From positions 124,001 to 188,000 of IMG/VR virus record IMGVR_UViG_3300048997_000130: a stretch of 64,000 nt of DNA; one strand, written 5' to 3'. Positions 1 to 7,835 of the stretch are shown piece by piece. The notes beneath the pieces are model-generated. The model was not told the DNA's origin. It ran no database searches and saw only the letters and a program-made list of their open reading frames with translations. The stretch comes from a virus. Position 1 is the first letter of the stretch. Each line of letters opens with the position of its first letter. A program made the translations under genes and the position numbers.

Positions 1-155
1 TAACTATTCCAAGAGATTTTGAATTTCCGTTTGAAAAGTGCCCCGGTCACGCAGCCGAATGCAAAAATCGCAGCGTGCAGCGCCCCATAAAGCCCGAACC
101 AAAAGCCGGCAAAAGCTACGGCGAACATGATGAGCGCAAGATCACGATTTTGCAT
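1..155 (-). CDS. small membrane protein, partial (runs off left edge)
   Basis: An open frame of 51 codons reads leftwards from an ATG and leaves the window without a confirmed stop. The product MQNRDLALIMFAVAFAGF... is almost entirely hydrophobic, with two likely membrane segments (about residues 6-22 and 24-41) and a basic end rich in Lys and Arg. Its start overlaps the end of the upstream minus-strand gene by 14 bases, as expected for coupled phage genes. The family is not recognised. The overlap and hydrophobic pattern are the only support. Confidence 0.5.
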   Translation of the reverse strand, partial: MQNRDLALIMFAVAFAGFWFGLYGALHAAIFAFGCVTGALFKRKFKISWNS

Positions 156-441
156 GATTGTCCAGATAAACTTGGAAACCCCGCAAGGCTCCCGCAATGG
201 ATTCAAAATCATTACAAATGGCAGACATGGGCCGGTTGCCAACTTTTGGGAACCGGGGTCTCAAGAAATCTGAATAATCACCCAAGAAATTTTGCATGTT
301 CCGCACGCGCTGAAGCCGTAAACTGTGTCGAATTTCAAGCAGGAGCAAAACTTGGAGTTCGAACGCTTCGGGCCCGCCCCAGTTGCGAGGATGCTCAAGC
401 ATCATTTCTATGCGCGTCTCAATGAACGATTCGATGTCCAT
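142..441 (-). CDS. hypothetical phage protein, 99 aa
   Basis: The product begins MDIESFIETRIEMMLEHP and contains WGGPEAFELQVLLLLEIR. This helix-rich pattern is like that of small proteins often encoded in large phages, but I cannot name a function. The ATG at 441 is preferred over an upstream TTG at 507 because the extra 22 residues look unlike protein (low complexity, Pro/Gly) while the sequence after MDIES is well formed. It lies just upstream of the partial membrane gene on the same strand. Confidence 0.6.
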   Translation of the reverse strand: MDIESFIETRIEMMLEHPRNWGGPEAFELQVLLLLEIRHSLRLQRVRNMQNFLGDYSDFLRPRFPKVGNRPMSAICNDFESIAGALRGFQVYLDNHAKS

Positions 442-773
442 GGCTTTTTCAAAAACAAAAACGGGCAACGCACCCCGAGGACTAAAATGTCCTCTTTCCC
501 CCGGCAAGAGGCGATCGATTCGTACCTTTGGACATTTTTGCCGAATGCCACGTCTTATCGATCCTTACTTTGGGGTGCGTTGCCCGCGAATTTAATTTTC
601 CTTTTATAACTGTGCTTTATTTTACATTTAAACCGACAAGACTGTCCAAGACTGCTTAAATCAAAACTTTACTGAAATTTTTTGGTGTTCGATTTCTGAA
701 AATTCTTACAACATCACTCCGGAGATTTACAAATTTGGTTCACGTATTTTTCGAAAACCAAATTACGACGCCG

Positions 774-817
774 TCAACGGTTGATTGAGACTTCAAACCG
801 TAAACTTCAACGGTTGA
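774..817. repeat. two 11-bp direct repeats, possible operator
   Basis: The sequence TCAACGGTTGA occurs at 774-784 and again at 807-817, 33 bp apart (about three helical turns). Each copy is nearly its own inverted repeat. They lie in the 454-base gap (442-895) between two minus-strand genes, in which I see no convincing gene. Spacing on one DNA face fits a repressor or activator site, but this is inference only. Confidence 0.35.
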
Positions 818-895
818 ATGCAATGGAAACTTGGCTTCCAACGCCGTGACTGGACCTCTCGAAACCGCCGACAATTTCAATGGGACTGGGCATTT

Positions 896-1096
896 TTAAT
901 TTATTTGACCTTTGCAACACGGGCACGAGATTTTTCGCATTTGACTCGAACAATAAATGCGAGTGGAACATTCAGGACAACACACGGAACGCAGTGTCTT
1001 TTGAACGGGAGATTTCCTGCGAGCCAGCCAGGTTTGAGAAACCACGAAGCTGAACAACGCAAGAGTTATGAGGAGGAGGACCACTGAAAAATTCAT
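896..1096 (-). CDS. membrane-anchored zinc-ribbon-like protein, 66 aa
   Basis: One N-terminal hydrophobic helix (residues 4-20, FSVVLLLITLALFSFVV) is followed by a basic stretch and a cysteine-rich tail with CCPEC near residue 39 and SCPCC near residue 57. The paired CxxC motifs look like a small zinc ribbon facing the cytoplasm or periplasm. Its ATG overlaps the stop of the preceding minus-strand gene (ATGA-type overlap), which supports translation of both. Function unknown. Confidence 0.6.
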   Translation of the reverse strand: MNFSVVLLLITLALFSFVVSQTWLARRKSPVQKTLRSVCCPECSTRIYCSSQMRKISCPCCKGQIN

Positions 1097-1329
1097 TTTT
1101 TCAAAATAAGAGTGGGGGATTCCAATTTGCGAAGACCTTCACGCTCGAGCTCCCACAACATTGCATAGACAATGATGGGAGGTTTGCGTGCGTCCTGGAA
1201 ATGGATCCACCAAGACAAAACTGATTGTGCAGGTTCGAAACGAATGGCCCCTAAAAGCTTGCCCGTTTTCCGGGCGATTTCAATTTTGCCCTTCCAAATT
1301 TGCCGAACCGGCTTTGTGATTTCTGCCAT
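1093..1329 (-). CDS. hypothetical protein, 78 aa
   Basis: The product starts MAEITKPVRQIWKGKIEI and contains FEPAQSVLSWWIHFQDARKPP, a small beta-rich protein ending in a charged helix. The start at 1329 is chosen because GGAGCGGGAAAA sits directly before the ATG; a 35-residue longer version lacks such a site. It overlaps the zinc-ribbon gene by four bases, forming a two-gene unit. Family not recognised. Confidence 0.65.
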   Translation of the reverse strand: MAEITKPVRQIWKGKIEIARKTGKLLGAIRFEPAQSVLSWWIHFQDARKPPIIVYAMLWELEREGLRKLESPTLILKK

Positions 1330-1418
1330 TTTTCCCGCTCCAAATTCTATAAATTCGCCCATTGGATTTACGGTTGGCGGAGTTTGTAAATTAATGGGCG
1401 GGCCGGTTAGGAGGGAAC

Positions 1419-1652
1419 ATGGAAAAGAATTCAACTCAAATCGTTTGGTCCGGCGTGGTTTTCAGTGCACACAGCGGGAAGGAATTCCCTGTTCAAATTC
1501 GACAGGTGAACGCCGACCCGGACGATGGACTGGTCGAAATTCAAGTGGACGAGAAATGGGTGGCCGCTGACGACACTTTGGCCATGAATGCCTACATGCA
1601 AGCTTTCTTCGACGCTCGCAAGCAATTGCTTCTTCAAGAAGATAATCTGTAG
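1419..1652 (+). CDS. hypothetical protein, 77 aa
   Basis: A strong ribosome-binding site (TAGGAGGGAAC) precedes the ATG. The product has a beta-rich first half (IVWSGVVFSAHSGKEFPVQIRQV) and a helical end (AYMQAFFDARKQLLLQEDNL) with many acidic residues. It is divergent from the 1093-1329 gene, so promoters for both directions probably lie in 1330-1418. Function unknown. Confidence 0.7.
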   Translation: MEKNSTQIVWSGVVFSAHSGKEFPVQIRQVNADPDDGLVEIQVDEKWVAADDTLAMNAYMQAFFDARKQLLLQEDNL

Positions 1653-1676
1653 GAAACCGAGACATAACTAAGCTTT

Positions 1677-1709
1677 TCATGTAGGTGACAAAGTGCGTTA
1701 CCTACATGA
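1677..1709 (+). promoter_or_regulatory. hairpin covering the start codon of the C1-like peptidase gene
   Basis: TCATGTAGGTGAC (1677-1689) pairs with GTTACCTACATGA (1697-1709), with one G-T pair, around a 7-base loop. The likely ATG at 1706 is inside the 3' arm. In RNA this would hide the start codon, so it may control translation. No clear ribosome-binding site is visible for this gene, which makes structure-dependent initiation plausible. Confidence 0.45.
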
Positions 1710-2608
1710 TAAAGCAAATTTTTTCGCCGCACCACGGAACTCATGTCAAATTGGGTCGGAAACATCCGACCTCCCGGCCGAAGCTGCATCTCAAAAATTA
1801 TTTGAGTCAGCTTCCTCTCCCGCCGGCTTCCTGTGATTTCAGCGCCAAAGCTCTCCCCGTTTTGTCCGATATTATGGGCAACGATAATTTGGGCGACTGC
1901 GTTATTGCTGGCGGTTACCATATTGTGGGCGTTGAAACTGGCAACGCTTCTACTTTATATCATGCAAATCCCGCTCAAATTATTCATGATTACTCGGCCA
2001 TTGGTGGATACGTACCGGGCGACGTCAACACTGATAATGGTTGCGAACTGCCGGTGGCTTTAGCCTATTGGCAAAAGCATGGCTTTAGCAACGGCACTAA
2101 ATTGCTCGGCCATTTGGCTGTTGATGCCACTGACAAGCAAGAAGTTGCGTTGGCCTGCTATTTGTTTGAAAATCTGTACTTTGGAATGGCGCTTCCGGAC
2201 AAATGGATAAACCCGTTCCCGACAGGCAACGGTTTCATTTGGGACGTGGCTGGCGCTCCAGACATGAACAATGGACACTGCATCATGGGCATGGGTTTTG
2301 ATTCTCACGGTGTCAAAGTGGACTCATGGGGGCTCGTTGGCACTTTGACCTGGGAAGCCGTGGCCAAATATGCAAGCGCTACAGCTTCCGGCGAACTGCA
2401 TGTGATGCTTTCTCCGGATCAACTGGCTAGGGGCCAATCTAAAGCCCCTAATGGCGTCAATTGGGCGGATTTGCTCGACGATTTCAATCAACTTGGTGGA
2501 AATGTTCCAATTCCCCCGGTTCCTGTTCCAATTCCTCCTACGCCAGTTGTTAAATCACTTTCGCTCACGCAAGTCCAAGCGTTGCTTGCCACGACTTGGC
2601 CGAAATGA
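1706..2608 (+). CDS. C1-like (papain-fold) cysteine peptidase-like protein, 300 aa
   Basis: The motif GNDNLGDCVIAG puts a candidate catalytic Cys at residue 65; NGHCIMGMGF gives a candidate His at 191, followed by DSWG at about 206-209. This Cys/His/SWG arrangement is that of C1-like peptidase-fold proteins that occur in many phages and bacteria, usually of unknown substrate. The C-terminal part has a Pro-rich linker (IPPVPVPIPPTPVV) and a short end containing LSLTQVQALLATTW. Two starts are possible: GTG at 1685 or ATG at 1706; neither has a good ribosome-binding site and the ATG lies in a hairpin. A lysis, virion or host-takeover role is possible but not shown. Confidence 0.75.
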   Translation: MIKQIFSPHHGTHVKLGRKHPTSRPKLHLKNYLSQLPLPPASCDFSAKALPVLSDIMGNDNLGDCVIAGGYHIVGVETGNASTLYHANPAQIIHDYSAIGGYVPGDVNTDNGCELPVALAYWQKHGFSNGTKLLGHLAVDATDKQEVALACYLFENLYFGMALPDKWINPFPTGNGFIWDVAGAPDMNNGHCIMGMGFDSHGVKVDSWGLVGTLTWEAVAKYASATASGELHVMLSPDQLARGQSKAPNGVNWADLLDDFNQLGGNVPIPPVPVPIPPTPVVKSLSLTQVQALLATTWPK

Positions 2609-2609
2609 T

Positions 2610-2801
2610 TCAAGCGGCAAGCTCATAATCTATCACAATCGCATATACATAACCAGCGTCGTCTTGGAAAATTTCGCCAGTCATTTTCAATATTTCCAAA
2701 CCAAGTAGAGTCCCTACTCGGCCGATGTTATCCGACAGGAAATCTTCATGGGCCATTCCCCCGAAATTCAAAAGCAAATCCATGATATTTTGTGAAAACA
2801 T
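2610..2801 (-). CDS. hypothetical protein, 63 aa
   Basis: The product MFSQNIMDLLLNFGGMAHEDF... is an acidic small protein, mostly helical, ending in a beta-like VYAIVIDYELAA. The start is preceded by GGAG and AAAGGA in the minus-strand reading direction. Its stop is one base from the convergent peptidase stop, so the two genes use the DNA completely. No family recognised; the compact fit and ribosome-binding site are the support. Confidence 0.5.
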   Translation of the reverse strand: MFSQNIMDLLLNFGGMAHEDFLSDNIGRVGTLLGLEILKMTGEIFQDDAGYVYAIVIDYELAA

Positions 2802-2851
2802 TCCTTTAAATCTCCAAAGAAATCTTACCTAGGAATCCTTGGAATTTACCC

Positions 2852-3008
2852 TATGGCATATATTGCTGGATCCTATGCCATACCCAAACGAAATCTAATA
2901 CAGAGTATCTCTTGAATAATCTATTTTCAAGAGATACTCATCAAAATGTTTTCAAATAGATTATTTGAAAACAAAATTTTTGAAGAGATATGTCAACATA
3001 ATCTATTT
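2852..3008. repeat. inverted repeats and iteron-like repeats in an AT-rich gap
   Basis: Three inverted repeats follow one another: TATGGCATA/TATGCCATA (2852-2860/2874-2882), GAGTATCTCTTGA and its complement (2903-2915/2927-2939), and TGTTTTCAAATA and its complement (2947-2958/2962-2973, loop of 3). ATAATCTATTT occurs at 2916-2926 and 2998-3008 and inverted at 2954-2964. The first copy is exactly the loop of the second hairpin. No gene is credible here. This arrangement fits an origin of replication or a cluster of protein-binding sites. Confidence 0.5.
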
Positions 3009-3094
3009 GAAAATCAAATACTCCTTCAAAAACCAGTCATATTCCTTTTTAAAATCAGTCATATTAATATAAATCTCCGAGTTTCTTTGATTGA

Positions 3095-3132
3095 CTGTGA
3101 ATTGTTATGGGTTTTTCTGTGAATTGTTATGG
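3095..3132 (+). repeat. 16-bp direct repeat pair
   Basis: CTGTGAATTGTTATGG is present at 3095-3110 and 3117-3132, separated by six bases. A G-rich stretch (about 3130-3230) follows and then an abruptly C-rich stretch (about 3235-3420). The 88-codon open frame across this segment has no ribosome-binding site and a Pro/Phe-rich product that looks like translated skewed DNA, so I treat 2802-3698 as non-coding. Confidence 0.45.
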
Positions 3133-3590
3133 TTATTGGAGGGGTTTTTGAAGGGATTTGTAATGGGTTGTGGGGAGACTATGGAAGAGTTTCTCGGATT
3201 ATTGTGGATTTTAGACGGGACTTTTTAGGATTCCTTCAATCTATTCCCCGTTATCCCTTTCCGAATCCATTTTATTCCCCTATCCAACTCCCTTCGTATG
3301 ACCCATTTTCTCCCCGTATTTGGAATCCGGTTAGGACACTCCTATTTATAACCGGATTATTTATATCATTTTCCTTCATTTCCAAAGCCTCATGAAGCTG
3401 TCTTGATTTTTCCTAATCTCTTTTAATTTCGTCCTCTAGAATAAATATTTACGAAAATTTCGCTCCTTGGATTTTAAAGATTCTTCCTAACAATTCAATT
3501 CTAATATGTTGAATATTTACAAATGATTACTATTTTGAATTTAAATAAGATTATAAGATTGGATTTTCCGGGATTTTGAAACCCCTTATG

Positions 3591-3610
3591 CGGTCTTCGG
3601 GCCGTTTTTT
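3591..3610 (+). terminator. rho-independent terminator-like hairpin
   Basis: CGGT-CTTCGG-GCCG forms a short GC-rich stem-loop followed directly by six T residues (3605-3610). It stands about 90 bases upstream of the first C-tail gene and would insulate that operon from the repeat-rich gap. Confidence 0.5.
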
Positions 3611-3698
3611 AGTGGTTATTCTCACCCCCATATTCCGTTAAAATTCATAAAATATGTAGGGTTAGAACATCATTTCCTTTGTATATTTGGGTTAAATC

Positions 3699-4340
3699 AT
3701 GACCTTCGTAGATTCGGTCTTCAAGTCCGGGCATGGCGCCAAGTTTTTACAGTCCGTTCTGGACCATCCTGAAATAGCTTCGGACATTGAAGCTTTCCCG
3801 CACCTTTTGCAACAAGCCAAAATTTTGGACATCCACTTCGTTCCATCGTCAATGGGAAAAGAAGACTGGAGGCCGAGCTTTTCCATTCAAGTCAAAGACC
3901 GCCAGTTCATTCAACAGGGTTTAAGCCTTCCATTTTTCTCCGTTTGTCCGGGTTCCGGCAACCTTGTTCACATGCTTTGTTTGGAACATGGGCGCTCCCT
4001 CCAAAAATTAAGCTCGGGTTCCGAATCACTCAAACATGCTGGCTCATCGGTCCGAAAGTCCGCGGTCGTTTCAGGTCCGGACCTTCCCACCATTTATCAA
4101 TCCGTTGATCGCTTCGTCACCCACAATTGCCCGCAAGTTGAAGAAACTCGTCTTCGTCTTCACAACGAAGTTTTCGGCCAGCTGCATCCCTGGCAGTTTG
4201 AACAGCGTCGCATTTCGGCTCTCCGAGCCGCCGCCCTTGAGCAGTTTTTTGAAATTCTTTCCAATTTCGAGGAGCTTGGCACGCAACATTTTCGCGATCT
4301 TCTCGACCAGTTTCAAGTCCATTCCGTCATGTCCTCATAA
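3699..4340 (+). CDS. C-tail family protein, long coil type, 213 aa (HSVMSS end)
   Basis: First gene of the C-tail family as defined in the summary. The N-terminal half is mixed alpha/beta (DIEAFPHLLQQAKILDIHFV marks the strand typical of the long group). Residues ~140-205 form a long amphipathic helix region with FEQRRISALRAAALEQFFEIL, then EELGTQHFRDLLDQFQVHSVMSS at the end. The body resembles the next gene in order of elements but has low identity. The next gene begins 36 bases on. Function unknown. Confidence 0.8.
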   Translation: MTFVDSVFKSGHGAKFLQSVLDHPEIASDIEAFPHLLQQAKILDIHFVPSSMGKEDWRPSFSIQVKDRQFIQQGLSLPFFSVCPGSGNLVHMLCLEHGRSLQKLSSGSESLKHAGSSVRKSAVVSGPDLPTIYQSVDRFVTHNCPQVEETRLRLHNEVFGQLHPWQFEQRRISALRAAALEQFFEILSNFEELGTQHFRDLLDQFQVHSVMSS

Positions 4341-4376
4341 TTTTTGGAAATCGACCGTTTTTCTCAGTAAGTTCCA

Positions 4377-4955
4377 ATGACCCCGATGGTTCCAATGATC
4401 TCAAATTCCATTCTTGATCAGGTTCAAGCTTTTTTGGCTCGGTCCGACGTCGTTTCGGCCATGGCCCGATTCCAAGCCGTTTTGTCCAACGTTCAACTTT
4501 CGGACATCGATTTCTCTTGGAACACGCATTTTAACAGCCTGCACGTTGAAAATCCGGCTCCTTTGGACATCACTTACACTTTGGTCGCAGATAAAGAAAC
4601 TTTTCGAACTGGAAATTTAGAAGTTCCTTTCCGGGATCTTCATGAAGTTCTCATTAACGCGTTTTGCGATCACCAAACAGCGTTGGAACAAAAGCGAATT
4701 CAACTTTTTAACGCCATAAATCTCGCCATAAATCAACGTTTTTTGACGCAGCGCGTCGAAGCTCAATCCCGGCTCACGGCCCAGTTCGACAAAAAAATCC
4801 TTGAACCATCCTTCCAACAAAAGCGTCTTGAAGTTTTGCGTGAACGGTTCACCGTTCAGTTCAATCATGTTTTGTCAAGCAGCGTTGAACTCGGCCCACA
4901 GTTCATTCAGCAAACTTTAGATGCGTTTTGGGTTCAATCCGTCATGCATGAGTGA
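4377..4955 (+). CDS. C-tail family protein, long coil type, 192 aa (QSVMHE end)
   Basis: Three in-frame ATGs lie close together (4377, 4386, 4395); the first is used here without strong evidence. The strand NVQLSDIDFSW matches the equivalent LDIHF/FSDVRF strands of other long members. Residues ~100-170 are a Gln/Arg-rich coiled-coil region (QQKRLEVLRERFTVQFNHVL). The end is ELGPQFIQQTLDAFWVQSVMHE, which aligns position by position with the end of the preceding gene's product. Confidence 0.8.
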   Translation: MTPMVPMISNSILDQVQAFLARSDVVSAMARFQAVLSNVQLSDIDFSWNTHFNSLHVENPAPLDITYTLVADKETFRTGNLEVPFRDLHEVLINAFCDHQTALEQKRIQLFNAINLAINQRFLTQRVEAQSRLTAQFDKKILEPSFQQKRLEVLRERFTVQFNHVLSSSVELGPQFIQQTLDAFWVQSVMHE

Positions 4956-4966
4956 GGCCAGTCGCC

Positions 4967-5545
4967 ATGTCTTCCAATCTTTTCTTCCATCCGCACATTC
5001 AAGAGCTTCGCACAGTTTTGGAAATCAGCACCCGTTTTGCTCGCATTTCCGGGTTTTCTTTTCAAGTTCAGTTCAAACCGGGTTCCAGTCCGAGTCCAGG
5101 TTTGCACATTGAGGAAATTTGGCACATTTCTTTCCCCAACGGTTTCAAACCCCACCACATTCCTCAACGGTTCCTCACATCTTCAAACACACCTCCGCCC
5201 ATTTGGTTAATTCAGCCCAAAGCCTTGGAAGTCCCCGTTCGCGCCATTTTGGCCGCTTTGCCATCTGATCAACTTCGTCAAACTCTCAAACTCGAAACTT
5301 CTCAAATCATTTCTCAGCTCAAACAAATTCTGCGGCCCGCCAACAATGATGCCGTTCTAGACATTCAGAAGCAAGCTCTGACATTTTGGAAATCTCCACA
5401 TTTCCTTCAAACCAGGCACCAAGCCGTTCTTGATGCCGCTCGAAGCACCCTTTCTGACGTTCTCCAAGCTTTTGGCGGGTTTGACTCCTCCTTGCCGTCC
5501 CAGCTCACGGGCGAGCTCGTCGCGCGCCACATCATGCATTCTTGA
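4967..5545 (+). CDS. C-tail family protein, long coil type, 192 aa (RHIMHS end)
   Basis: The start ATG at 4967 has GAGG about ten bases upstream; a GTG at 4952 would overlap the previous stop. A beta-rich N-terminal region is followed by a Pro-rich loop (SSNTPPPIWLIQP), a helical region (RAILAALPSDQLRQTLKLET) and AARSTLSDVLQAFGGFDSS before LTGELVARHIMHS. The coding strand is rich in T and C and GC-richer than later members, like its neighbours up to about 6,100. Confidence 0.78.
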   Translation: MSSNLFFHPHIQELRTVLEISTRFARISGFSFQVQFKPGSSPSPGLHIEEIWHISFPNGFKPHHIPQRFLTSSNTPPPIWLIQPKALEVPVRAILAALPSDQLRQTLKLETSQIISQLKQILRPANNDAVLDIQKQALTFWKSPHFLQTRHQAVLDAARSTLSDVLQAFGGFDSSLPSQLTGELVARHIMHS

Positions 5546-5552
5546 TCAAATC

Positions 5553-6113
5553 ATGTCCCATCTTCCATTTAATTTTCCTTTTGAGGTCAAAAACATTTTC
5601 TTTCTCATAAACACTTTGCAATTTTGCGTGGAATCATCCAAACTTGACGGTTTTGATTTTGAGTTCAATCTCATTGAAGAAACTCTTCAAACCCAAGTTT
5701 GGTGGAAAATTTCCATGCCAGGTCTTCCTCCCTTCACTTGGCTTTTTCCATTCGTTCAAAGTTCCAATTCTCCCAGTCGTTTCATTCATTCGAATCTCAT
5801 TTTCCCACACGTTCAGCGTCTCATCCAAGGTTTTCCTCCTTCCTTCGTTGAAAACAAACTTTGCATTTCTGAAAACGTTGAACGAGTTCAACTGGCACTT
5901 GATCCCCTTTACACGAAAGTTCTCATCCGTTTGGGTCAACAGGCCACGGAAATTTCATTGACCAATCAATTTCAATCCGCACGACATTCGGCCGTGAAGG
6001 ATTTTGCAACTTTCCACATAAAATCGGCCTTCCAGGCGTTTTCTCAATTTGATCCGCACATTGTGCATGACATCGTTCGTGAGTTCCTTGCCGAAAGCGT
6101 CATGGAAACGTGA
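5553..6113 (+). CDS. C-tail family protein, long coil type, 186 aa (ESVMET end)
   Basis: An open frame begins further upstream inside the previous gene, but the ATG at 5553, seven bases after that gene's stop, gives a product with the family layout: MSHLPFNFPFEVKNIFF, a strand GFDFEFNLI, a WWKISMP segment, a helical Gln/Arg region and FSQFDPHIVHDIVREFLAESVMET. A short inverted copy of its terminal codons (CGAAAGCGTCA / TGACGCTTTCG) sits across the stop and could form a weak terminator without a T-run. Confidence 0.78.
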   Translation: MSHLPFNFPFEVKNIFFLINTLQFCVESSKLDGFDFEFNLIEETLQTQVWWKISMPGLPPFTWLFPFVQSSNSPSRFIHSNLIFPHVQRLIQGFPPSFVENKLCISENVERVQLALDPLYTKVLIRLGQQATEISLTNQFQSARHSAVKDFATFHIKSAFQAFSQFDPHIVHDIVREFLAESVMET

Positions 6114-6177
6114 CGCTTTCGGCAAGGGATGAAATCATTCTTAACTCATGAAATTTTGGAACAGGTCATAATTCTCC

Positions 6178-6693
6178 ATGCACATTCACATGTCTTGGTT
6201 TTCAGACAAAAAAGAACTCTTGGATGGTGAATTTGGAAGCACATCTGTCACGAGTCCGTTGAAAAATGCATTTTTCAACGGACTCGAAATTCGAATTTGT
6301 TTTAAACTGATTCGTTCTTTGGATGGGTTTGACATCGATTTCAAAATTTTTGATTCTAAACAATCTTTTAATATTGACTTTGCTCACCTCGACGTGGATT
6401 TCATCCATCGTTCAGATCAAGATTTTGATAGGGCTTTAACTCTCACAGGCAGTTGGCTTCGGAATCTTTTTCGCCAGCACAATCGAGTTGGCAACGCCAG
6501 TTCTGGAAAGTTCGTCGTAAAGTTGGTTCAGAACATGATTCAAAAGGAATTCGAATCCATGCTTCCAATTCTCGTTTCCCGTTGCATTGAAAAATCTCTT
6601 CAGAACATTTGCCGTTTGGATAAATTCGTTCCAGATGGTTTCATTGAACGGCGCTTGGCCGAAATTCGCATCCAAGACGTTATGGACGGTTAA
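6178..6693 (+). CDS. C-tail family protein, short W-type, 171 aa (QDVMDG end)
   Basis: This begins the short group: an early Trp (HMSWFSDKKEL), a beta domain with LEIRICFKLIRSLDGFDIDF, a Asp-rich middle and the tail LDKFVPDGFIERRLAEIRIQDVMDG. M5 (6190) is an alternative start. It is followed by a deletion remnant of another copy. The 31 bases at its end and beyond (6680-6710) are repeated exactly at 7294-7324, showing recent duplication. Confidence 0.78.
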   Translation: MHIHMSWFSDKKELLDGEFGSTSVTSPLKNAFFNGLEIRICFKLIRSLDGFDIDFKIFDSKQSFNIDFAHLDVDFIHRSDQDFDRALTLTGSWLRNLFRQHNRVGNASSGKFVVKLVQNMIQKEFESMLPILVSRCIEKSLQNICRLDKFVPDGFIERRLAEIRIQDVMDG

Positions 6694-6710
6694 ATCATGA
6701 TAATTTCCAT
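6680..6710 (+). repeat. 31-bp direct repeat at gene junctions, copy 1 (second copy 7294-7324)
   Basis: The last codons of the 6178 gene, its stop, the spacer and the first codons of the following (now deleted) copy are identical to the 6801/7311 junction. It records duplication of a whole gene unit by recombination between junctions. Confidence 0.7.
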
Positions 6711-6769
6711 CCGATTTCATTGAAACCAAGCTTGCAGAATCGCGCGTACGTGCCGTTATGGACGGCTGA
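6697..6769 (+). pseudogene. deletion remnant of a C-tail family gene
   Basis: The stretch opens with the same start as the gene at 7311 (MIISI...), then breaks to a stop at 6723; from 6722 another frame encodes ETKLAESRVRAVMDG and a stop, identical in pattern to the end of the 6801 gene (KLAESRIRAIMDG). The beginning and the end of a family copy are thus joined with roughly 400 bases missing and the frame lost. This is direct evidence of gene turnover in the family. Confidence 0.65.
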
Positions 6770-6800
6770 GTCAAGCCATTTTTATATTTGAATCTACACA

Positions 6801-7307
6801 ATGAAAATCTACACATCTTGGATATCTGGCTTTCTAAAGCTTACACGAGACAGCTTCGAAGCTACTTCTGCCGAACATGTTTTTAAGAATCCGTTTTATA
6901 ACGAACTTGAATTCCGCATAAGTTTCCAATTCACGCGCATTCCCGATTATATTTCTATCGAAATCAAATCTTTAAACGGACAAACAGCACAGGATATGGA
7001 TTTTATTCGAAATTTTGAACATAATTTGGATATAGCCATGCTTGATATTGGAAAATGGCTTGAATATCATATTCAAGAGTATAGTCCCAACGGAATCCCC
7101 GTTGGATTCAAAAGCACTGGGAAAAAAGTCATAAAGCTGCTCGAGAAAACCATTCGAGATGAATTTCAACGCATGTTGCCCGCCATTGCTCGATTTTATA
7201 TTGAAGATGCTATAAAAAGTATTTGTCTATTGGATAAATTTGTTCCGGATGATTTTGTTCAACAAAAACTCGCCGAGTCGCGCATACGTGCCATTATGGA
7301 CGGTTAA
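6801..7307 (+). CDS. C-tail family protein, short W-type, 168 aa (RAIMDG end)
   Basis: MKIYTSWISGF starts a product with NELEFRISFQFTRIPDYISIEI in the beta domain and ICLLDKFVPDDFVQQKLAESRIRAIMDG at the end. It is the closest relative of the 6178 gene: both have KNxFxNxLExRIxF and the same LDKFVPD turn. Lower GC than the 6178 copy, so divergence has gone on at the base level while the tail is kept. Confidence 0.8.
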   Translation: MKIYTSWISGFLKLTRDSFEATSAEHVFKNPFYNELEFRISFQFTRIPDYISIEIKSLNGQTAQDMDFIRNFEHNLDIAMLDIGKWLEYHIQEYSPNGIPVGFKSTGKKVIKLLEKTIRDEFQRMLPAIARFYIEDAIKSICLLDKFVPDDFVQQKLAESRIRAIMDG

Positions 7308-7310
7308 ATC

Positions 7311-7799
7311 ATGATAATTTCCATACTCTGGATTCAATCGAGTACATACATTCGAAGTCTTCGAACGGAGAAAATTCCAGTTCAATATTCATTCCATTCG
7401 CATTTTGAAAGTACTATAACATTCCGATCTTGTGCCCGAAATGAATCTTCTCTTTATCAAATCGAATTCCAGAATTCAGGCGATCCAGCTATATTCAATG
7501 TTGATTTTATTAATAATCATGCTGACAATTTAGATACTATTATCAGTTATGTTCCGAAATTGTTTAATAATTCTACAGTGTGTATGGAAGACCATCCTGG
7601 TCCATGCGTTGATGACGCATCTATAAAACGAATCCAATCACTGATAATAGAAGAAGTTTCAAAATTCGTTCCTATCATTGTATCTGAATATGTAACACAA
7701 GCTCTCCGAAATATTAGTTCGCTTCCACCCATTATGTCTGATGAATCCATTCTACAGAAGCTTGCAGAATTTCGTGTACGCGACGTCATGGATGGTTGA
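7311..7799 (+). CDS. C-tail family protein, short W-type, 162 aa (RDVMDG end)
   Basis: Starts three bases after the previous stop with MIISILWIQSSTYIRSL. The beta domain is shorter than in its neighbours; a central Asp/Asn-rich part (NVDFINNHADNLDT) is followed by the helical SKFVPIIVSEYVTQALRNI and the tail LPPIMSDESILQKLAEFRVRDVMDG. Third member of the 6178-6801-7311 tandem set. Confidence 0.8.
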   Translation: MIISILWIQSSTYIRSLRTEKIPVQYSFHSHFESTITFRSCARNESSLYQIEFQNSGDPAIFNVDFINNHADNLDTIISYVPKLFNNSTVCMEDHPGPCVDDASIKRIQSLIIEEVSKFVPIIVSEYVTQALRNISSLPPIMSDESILQKLAEFRVRDVMDG

Positions 7800-7835
7800 T
7801 TTATAAATCAATGTTCATTCAAAATAATTTGATTT

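Noticed and set aside
75-425. Plus-strand open frame of 116 codons
   Set aside because: Lies opposite a better minus-strand gene, has no ribosome-binding site, and the product is Cys/Arg/Ala-rich without structure.
818-1087. Plus-strand open frame of 89 codons
   Set aside because: Antisense to the membrane/zinc-ribbon gene at 896-1096, which has a coherent membrane helix and paired CxxC motifs.
3129-3395. Open frame of 88 codons in the repeat region
   Set aside because: Its Pro/Phe/Ser-rich product mirrors the strand skew of the DNA and it has no ribosome-binding site.
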